From Actinoplanes palleronii (lineage in GTDB: Bacteria; Actinomycetota; Actinomycetes; Mycobacteriales; Micromonosporaceae): a DNA stretch of 64,000 nucleotides. The translations under genes were made by a program, and so were the position numbers. Shown in pieces: positions 59,352 through 64,000 of the stretch. Location: positions 1 to 64,000 of the forward strand of contig NZ_BOMS01000088.1 of NCBI RefSeq assembly GCF_016862315.1. The letters run 5' to 3'. The notes below the pieces were generated by a model, which did not search any database, had not been told where the DNA came from, and saw only the letters and a list, made by a program, of their open reading frames with translations. Every line of letters begins with the position of its first letter. The first letter of the stretch is position 1.

Positions 59352-59361
59352 GCCCGGCGAC

Positions 59362-59392
59362 CCGGGGCCGGCGGTGCCACCGCCGGCCCCGG
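59362..59392. terminator. GC-rich hairpin terminator
   Basis: 13-bp arms CCGGGGCCGGCGG (59362-59374) and complement (59380-59392), loop tgcca, just after the carbonic anhydrase stop and before the convergent HTH gene. Confidence 0.75.
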
Positions 59393-59544
59393 CCGGCTGA
59401 CGCCGAATGGCTGACACGGTGCTCAGGGCCAGCGGTGAACATGGATGTTCCGCCAACGGCTCGCGCCCGTAGGGCCTTGTCGGGCGCCGCTGGGCCGGGG
59501 TTCGGACGTGCGGGCGCAGGGCGCCCGGGCGCGGTGCCCGGCCG

Positions 59545-59916
59545 TCAGCTGCGGGCGTTGCGAAAACGCTCGACTATCGCGGCCAGCACGTCCATTTCGG
59601 CGGTCAGTGCCGCCCGCCCGGCCGGGGAGATCGCCGCCCAGGTGCGCGGCCGTTTCCCCTCGTGTCCCTTCTCGATCGCGATCAGCGACTGCCCGGCGAG
59701 GGTCTCCAGGTGCCGGCCGAGGTTGCCGTCGGTGAGGCCGAGCAACCGCTTGAGATAGGAGAAGTCGGCGCGGCCCGCCTCGTCAAGCACGGTGAGAAGA
59801 GCGAGCCGGGACTTCTGGTGCACCAGCTCATCCAGCTCAAGCGCAGGATGCGACGCCGGCCCGGAACCGGGAAGCAAGTCAGGAACAGGAAGCGCTCCGG
59901 ACTCGGGATGTCGCAT
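59545..59916 (-). CDS. Winged-helix DNA-binding regulator (HTH_34 type)
   Basis: 123 aa. Pro-rich N-terminus then LVHQKSRLALLTVLDEAG, LGLTDGNLGRHLETLAGQSLI and wing KRPRTWAAISPAGRAAL. No sensory domain. Second gene of a short minus-strand unit after the membrane protein, with 57 bp between. Start is uncertain: no Shine-Dalgarno and the ~25 leading residues are atypical. Confidence 0.8.
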   Translation of the reverse strand: MRHPESGALPVPDLLPGSGPASHPALELDELVHQKSRLALLTVLDEAGRADFSYLKRLLGLTDGNLGRHLETLAGQSLIAIEKGHEGKRPRTWAAISPAGRAALTAEMDVLAAIVERFRNARS

Positions 59917-59973
59917 CGGAGCGGCAGGCGGCCCCGGCTCGAGCCGCGACGGGGGGCTGCTGAGCGTGCCCAG

Positions 59974-60435
59974 TCATCCGATGGTCCTCTCGCGTCCGCG
60001 CCACACGAGACCCAGCACGATCAGCGCTACCCCGCCGGCGCCCATCACCACGGGGTGCAACCAGCCGCCGGGCACCGGGCCGCCGAAGGCACACCCGGCG
60101 ATCATCACGGTGCCGATGATGCCGGACCGGACCGCGAGCGGCCGGTTGCCCTGCCGCACGGCCAGGACGGTCAGCACTGTCGCGGGCCAGAGCAGTAACT
60201 TCGTGAACGGGAAGAACCACACGATATTTCCGGCGAGGACGACGGCCGCCAGAAGGACGGCCGCTTTCCCGTACGAGAAAGGACCCGCACCTACCCCCGT
60301 GCACCTGCGGCGCACCCGGTCGATACCAGTAAGCGCCAGAAGTGCAACCAGTATGCACAGCGGCATGTTGCGGCAATGGCTGTCGCCGACCGCAAGCCGA
60401 AGATCCGAGTCGAGGCCGTCGAGGGCCGGCTCCAT
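59974..60435 (-). CDS. Small membrane protein paired with a winged-helix regulator
   Basis: 153 aa (ATG 60435; ATG 60366 would give a cleaner N-terminus). Four hydrophobic helices (MPLCILVALLALTGI; AAVLLAAVVLAGNIVWFF; LLLWPATVLTVLAV; MGAGGVALIVLGLVW). A second case in this window of a small membrane protein plus HTH_34 regulator, but in the order membrane protein first as in the 13197/13625 pair. Function unknown. Confidence 0.65.
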   Translation of the reverse strand: MEPALDGLDSDLRLAVGDSHCRNMPLCILVALLALTGIDRVRRRCTGVGAGPFSYGKAAVLLAAVVLAGNIVWFFPFTKLLLWPATVLTVLAVRQGNRPLAVRSGIIGTVMIAGCAFGGPVPGGWLHPVVMGAGGVALIVLGLVWRGRERTIG

Positions 60436-60622
60436 GGCGATTCCATGGTCGGGGACTGGCCCTTTCCGGTCGGTGGTCCCGGCACCCTGCTCGGCCTGCC
60501 CAGGACTGCCCTGCCCCGGCTGTGAACCAGGTGAAGGGCAGGGTGACCGCGTGGGAGGCGGGTCTGCCGGTCGGCCCGCGGCGAGTAGGCTGATCGTTCG
60601 TCATCGGACGGGGGAGGCCGGC

Positions 60623-61063
60623 GTGGACTATGGCGACAAGCTCTTCTGGCTCTCGGTGGTGATTCAACGCAAGTACGCGCAGATCTGCGCCGAGCTCGAC
60701 CTGACCCCCTCGCAGGCCACGCTGCTCTGCGCCGTCCGGAACGAGCCGCGGCAGATGGCTGACCTCGCCGCCGCGTTGGGCATGACCAAGAACGCATTGA
60801 GCCAGCTGGTCGATCGCACCGCGCGGCGCGAGTTGGTCGGCCGGGCAAGCTCGGCCCAGGACCGACGGGTCGTCATGCTCAGTGTGACGCCCACGGGGAA
60901 GGTGCTCGCCGAGGCCGTCTACGCCGAGGTCGCCAAGCGCCTGCCCGAGATCGCGAGCAACCTCGGCGCCGACGATCAGCGTGATTTCGAGCGCGTGGCC
61001 ACCGCCATCGTGGACACCTCGGACCTCTCTCCGCCCACATCGAGCCAACCCCTCGCACCGTGA
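60623..61063 (+). CDS. MarR-family transcriptional regulator
   Basis: 146 aa from GTG 60623 (GGGGAGG just upstream). MarR fold: YAQICAELDLTPSQATLLCAV, MADLAAALGMTKNALSQLVDRTARRELV, wing SSAQDRRVVMLSVTPTGKVL. The gene runs in the same direction as the NmrA-like gene; two palindromes 61092-61106 and 61114-61128 between them are its likely sites, so it probably represses the reductase. Confidence 0.9.
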   Translation: MDYGDKLFWLSVVIQRKYAQICAELDLTPSQATLLCAVRNEPRQMADLAAALGMTKNALSQLVDRTARRELVGRASSAQDRRVVMLSVTPTGKVLAEAVYAEVAKRLPEIASNLGADDQRDFERVATAIVDTSDLSPPTSSQPLAP

Positions 61064-61091
61064 GGTCCCGCTGCACCCGCACCTTGACGAT

Positions 61092-61128
61092 GTTCATGCC
61101 GTGAACTAGTTTCGTTCACGCCATGAAC
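61092..61128. promoter_or_regulatory. Tandem MarR-type operators
   Basis: GTTCATGCCGTGAAC (61092-61106) and GTTCACGCCATGAAC (61114-61128): both GTTCA-N5-TGAAC, perfect 5-bp arms, 22 bp apart (two helical turns, same DNA face). Extended 17-bp direct repeats (two differences) share the trailing CTAG. Confidence 0.75.
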
Positions 61129-61146
61129 TAGTGAAGGGTGGCAGCG

Positions 61147-62037
61147 GTGAGCACACAGACGATCGGCACGATCGCCGTCTTCGGAGCGACGGGGCAACAG
61201 GGCGGGGCGGTGGTCGATGCGCTGCTGGACCACCGGGCGCGGGTGCGGGCTCTGGTCCGCAACCCGCAGTCCGGCCCGGCTCAGGCGCTGGCCGCCCGCG
61301 GCATCGAGCTGGCGGCCATCCGGATCGACGACCCGGCGTCGCTGGCCGCCGCGCTGGCGACGGTCGAGGCGTTCTACTTCATGACCCCGGAGGCGAACAG
61401 CCTCGACGAGGTCGAGGCGGAGATCCGCGTCGGCACCGCGCTCGTCGACGCGGCGGCCGCGGCGCGCGTCCCGCACGTCGTGTTCAACTCGGTCTTCGGA
61501 GCGGACCGGGAGACGGGTGTGCCGCACCACGACTCGAAGCGCCGGATCGAGCAGCACCTGGGGAAGTCCGGCCTGAGGGTCACGATGGTTCGCCCGACCG
61601 CGTTCATGGAGGGCTTCGCGAGCGTGATGGCACCGGGCCTGGAGCATGGGGAGATCGTGCTGAGGCTGCCGCTGCCGGCGGACGTCGCCCTGAAGATGAT
61701 CTCGATCAGGGACATCGGCCGGGTCGCCACCGCGCTCCTGCTCGACACCGCGGCGGCGCCCGGCGGAGCCGTCGAGCTCGTCGGCGACGAGCTGACCGGC
61801 CCCCGGATCGCCGCGGCGTTCGGCGCGCGCGCCGGGCTCCCGGGACGCTACGAGGCCCTCCCGTTGAGCGTGCTTTCCAACGACCTCGACAGGGCGATGT
61901 TCCGTCAGTTCGCGGAGGCGACGGACTACCCTTCGGACCTCGCGGTGGTGCGCTCGATCGAGCCGGCCACCCTGGACCTGGTGGGGTGGATCCGAGCTAC
62001 CGGCTGGACCGCACCCGCGAGCGTGGCTGGCTCCTGA
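61147..62037 (+). CDS. NmrA-like NAD(P)-binding oxidoreductase
   Basis: 296 aa from GTG 61147 (a GTG nine bases earlier leaves no space for GAAGG). Rossmann start IGTIAVFGATGQQGGAVVDAL with the extended-SDR GxxGxxG; later FNSVFGAD, VTMVRPTAFMEGF and MISIRDIGRVATALL. Lacks the YxxxK pair of classical SDRs, as in NmrA-type redox sensors and quinone reductases. Downstream of the tandem MarR sites; the likely substrate is an electrophile or quinone that also inactivates the MarR protein. Confidence 0.85.
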   Translation: MSTQTIGTIAVFGATGQQGGAVVDALLDHRARVRALVRNPQSGPAQALAARGIELAAIRIDDPASLAAALATVEAFYFMTPEANSLDEVEAEIRVGTALVDAAAAARVPHVVFNSVFGADRETGVPHHDSKRRIEQHLGKSGLRVTMVRPTAFMEGFASVMAPGLEHGEIVLRLPLPADVALKMISIRDIGRVATALLLDTAAAPGGAVELVGDELTGPRIAAAFGARAGLPGRYEALPLSVLSNDLDRAMFRQFAEATDYPSDLAVVRSIEPATLDLVGWIRATGWTAPASVAGS

Positions 62038-62073
62038 GCCTCCGGCCGCGATGAACGCCCCGCTGCCCCTGTT

Positions 62074-63669
62074 CTAGGGCCTGCCCACGCCGGCACCCGC
62101 GGTGACGGTGGCCTTCACCGTGGCCGGGGCGTCCAGGGTGTAGGAGTAGTAGGTCGAGGGCTCCTGCACGGTGCCGCTGCAGACCGGGGTTCCGGACTCG
62201 CCGGTGAAGACGTTGTTGCGGGCCACGCACCGGCCGGCCGGTCCGGCGTAGGTGTTGGTCACCGGCTCCTCGACGTCTTCGAAATAGTTGCCCTCGACCA
62301 GGCAACCCGCGGTGTTCTGGCAGGCCACGCCGGTGTCGGTGTTGTAGAAGTAGTAGTTGTTGTAGACGTGCACCGGCTCGCCGAAGCGGACCCGCGGGTT
62401 GCGTTGCGGCGTCGCGTCGAACCAGTTGTGGTGGTAGGTGACCTTGAGCCGGCCGGTGTCCTGCGCGCCGTTGGCGTCGTCGTGGCCCAGCAGCATGTTC
62501 TTGGTGTGGTGGTGGGTGTGGTTCCACGACACGGTCACGTAGGACGAGCCGCGCTTGATGTCGATCAGCCCGTCGTAGCCCTGCGCCAGGTCGTTGTGAT
62601 CGATCCACACATGATGCGAGAACATCTGTACGTTGATCGAGTCGTCACTGGCGTTGCGGAACGTCAGGTTTTGGATGATCACGTTGCGGACCGCGTCGGC
62701 GGGCGGGGTGGTCACCGCCGAGACCGGCAGGCCGATGTTCAGCCCGCCCCCGGTGATGCCCGCCGTCGAACCCACCCCGACGATCGACTTGTTGCTGGTC
62801 ACGTCGTACATCCCGGCGGGCAGGGTGATCGTGCCGGTGACACAGATGGTGAGCGGCCCGACCCGCGCGAGGGCGGCCAGCAACTCGGCGGCGGTACCGA
62901 CGGCGACGACCGGTCCGCCGGCGCCACCGGTCGTGCCGTTCTGGCCCCACGCGTCCACGGTGGCGAAACCGGCCGGCGCGCCGGTGACCGCGCACGTCCC
63001 GGGTGTCGGGGGCGGGGTGCTCTTCGGCGGCGTCGAGGAGCTGGGGCTCGGCGTGGGTACGCCGGTGTCCACGGTGACGTCGTCGTAGGTGGCACTCGCG
63101 TATGCGGCGACCAGCCCGATGCGCCCCGACCCGAACGTGCTGTCGGTGGCCTGCAGCAGCGGCGCGCCGTCGACCGTGCCGCGCAGTGTGGTGCCCTGCA
63201 CGCTCAGGGCCAGGGTGTGCCAGGTGCCGGTGGCGGCGCCGGCCGCGGCGGTCGCCAGCACGGTCGCCGTGCCACCGGAGACCTTCTGCAGCTGGGCGGC
63301 GCCGCTGCCGGTCAGGACCAGGGCGTAGTACGCGGTCGAGGACTGGACGCGGGCCGCGACTCCGATCGTACGATCACCGGTGGTGAAAGCGATCGGTTTG
63401 ACGCGGACCTGGAGCGTGTAATCGGTCCAGGTTGCGGTGCCGGCCAGGATTCTGGCGTTGGCGCTGGTGCTCGACTGGCGCAGGGCGGGGGAGCCGTCGG
63501 TGACCACCGACCAGGAGCCGCCGGACCGGCTCCAGCCGTTGGCGTCGCCGTCGTCGAACGTGTCACCGAAGACGGTCTCGGCGTGGGCCGGAGCGGTGAG
63601 CACCGAGCCGAGCAGCGCGGCGGACGCGGCCACCGCGACCCCGGCGACGATCCCTCGCATGCGTGTCAT
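62074..63669 (-). CDS. Secreted pectate lyase (PL1) with N-terminal beta-sandwich module
   Basis: 531 aa. Sec signal to AHAET (~31); a concanavalin/CBM66-like sandwich (~32-205, with YALVLTGSGAAQLQKV); a Pro/Ser/Thr linker (PTPSPSSSTPPKSTPPP); then a right-handed beta-helix of pectate lyase: WIDHNDL, YDGLIDIKRGSSYVTVSWNH, TPQRNPRVRFG, NNYYFYN. The RxPxxR segment carries the catalytic Arg. Cleaves polygalacturonate by beta-elimination outside the cell. The LacI-type operator lies at 63690. Confidence 0.92.
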   Translation of the reverse strand: MTRMRGIVAGVAVAASAALLGSVLTAPAHAETVFGDTFDDGDANGWSRSGGSWSVVTDGSPALRQSSTSANARILAGTATWTDYTLQVRVKPIAFTTGDRTIGVAARVQSSTAYYALVLTGSGAAQLQKVSGGTATVLATAAAGAATGTWHTLALSVQGTTLRGTVDGAPLLQATDSTFGSGRIGLVAAYASATYDDVTVDTGVPTPSPSSSTPPKSTPPPTPGTCAVTGAPAGFATVDAWGQNGTTGGAGGPVVAVGTAAELLAALARVGPLTICVTGTITLPAGMYDVTSNKSIVGVGSTAGITGGGLNIGLPVSAVTTPPADAVRNVIIQNLTFRNASDDSINVQMFSHHVWIDHNDLAQGYDGLIDIKRGSSYVTVSWNHTHHHTKNMLLGHDDANGAQDTGRLKVTYHHNWFDATPQRNPRVRFGEPVHVYNNYYFYNTDTGVACQNTAGCLVEGNYFEDVEEPVTNTYAGPAGRCVARNNVFTGESGTPVCSGTVQEPSTYYSYTLDAPATVKATVTAGAGVGRP

Positions 63670-63689
63670 GGCTGATCCACCCTCGGGTA

Positions 63690-63702
63690 GGAAGCGCTTT
63701 CC
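63690..63702. promoter_or_regulatory. LacI-type operator upstream of pectate lyase
   Basis: GGAAGCGCTTTCC centred on the perfect palindrome AAGCGCTT (63692-63699), 21 bp before the start codon at 63669. This is the common actinomycete carbohydrate-regulator operator form; no lacI gene is in the window. Confidence 0.7.
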
Positions 63703-63786
63703 CGCTGCTTAGCAAGCCGACCATAAATTCAGCCATCGGTGGAGGTCAATGCTTTGGGTTTGCAGGAATGTTGCAGCCCGGCCCGA

Positions 63787-64000
63787 TCAGTACTTGGTGT
63801 AGCGGGCCCAGTCGTAGCCGGCGGTCAGGGTGTGGCCGGGGTAGGTGAAGGGCTGCAGCCAGCTGTCGACGCCGATGCCGGGCCAGAGGTTCATCATGAT
63901 GCGCTGCGGGTGGGTGGGCAGCGGCCCGCGTGAGCCGTTCTCCTGGTGCACGAGCCGCCCGTCGACGAACCAGTTGATGGTGCCGCCGTTCCACCACTCG
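63787..64000 (-). CDS. GH16 endo-glucanase, C-terminal part only (truncated by window end)
   Basis: Stop codon at 63787-63789; 71 complete codons lie in the window and the 5' end is outside. The reading ends HPQRIMMNLWPGIGVDSW, FTYPGHTLTAGYDWARYTKY, with WFVDGRLV earlier, typical of the C-terminal sheet of GH16 lichenase-like beta-1,3-1,4-glucanases. Together with the adjacent pectate lyase it suggests a plant-cell-wall locus. Confidence 0.8.
   Translation of the reverse strand, partial: EWWNGGTINWFVDGRLVHQENGSRGPLPTHPQRIMMNLWPGIGVDSWLQPFTYPGHTLTAGYDWARYTKY

Overview
The window is very GC-rich DNA with the codon pattern of a filamentous actinomycete. Gene content fits a Micromonosporaceae / Actinoplanes-like soil or plant-associated organism: a modular polyketide synthase, secreted GH76, GH16 and PL1 enzymes, NarL-type two-component systems, a large LuxR ATPase regulator, a SigE-type sigma factor and many one-component regulators. 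That placement is inference. No rRNA, tRNA or CRISPR array was seen, and the only insertion-sequence trace is a short IS110-like remnant.

Layout. 0-12 kb: an epoxide-hydrolase-like enzyme converges on a stand-alone single-module type I PKS (AMP-ligase, ACP, KS, AT, DH, KR, ACP, TE); divergent from the PKS are a BlaI/M56 regulator pair and a secreted GH76 mannanase. 12-22 kb: a broken caspase-like gene; a membrane protein/regulator pair; a tiny two-helix membrane peptide; a SWIM-protein / helicase-associated-protein operon; an AbiEii-type nucleotidyltransferase with an unnamed partner; a pRiA4b ORF-3 domain protein; a SigE-type sigma factor. 22-30 kb: two divergent COG4705 membrane proteins with mirror-image 11-bp-period direct repeats, a tandem-repeat secreted protein, a GNAT enzyme, a TSUP transporter and a Tat-exported beta-lactamase-like protein.

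30-41 kb: two NarL-type two-component systems. The first and the adjacent ABC exporter have near-identical promoters (operator half-site, spacing and leaderless -10), so the exporter is very probably the target of that system. A GH63-like glycosidase and an orphan AfsR/LuxR-type C-terminal domain protein lie between the systems. 41-48 kb: three secreted proteins of unknown function face a two-gene operon encoding a small protein with a C-terminal low-complexity motif and a 1446-residue chimera (helical repeats, Hsp70, degenerate trypsin-like tail). This is the strongest candidate for an undescribed system.

48-64 kb: an accessory region of one-component regulators next to small-molecule enzymes: GntR; two alpha/beta hydrolases; a LuxR-family ATPase; TetR with two hydrolases and a VOC protein; HxlR with a membrane protein and a carbonic anhydrase; MarR with an NmrA-like reductase. 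Clear palindromic operators are visible for TetR, HxlR (two sites) and MarR (two sites). The window ends in plant-polysaccharide enzymes (PL1 pectate lyase under a LacI-type operator, and a partial GH16 glucanase).
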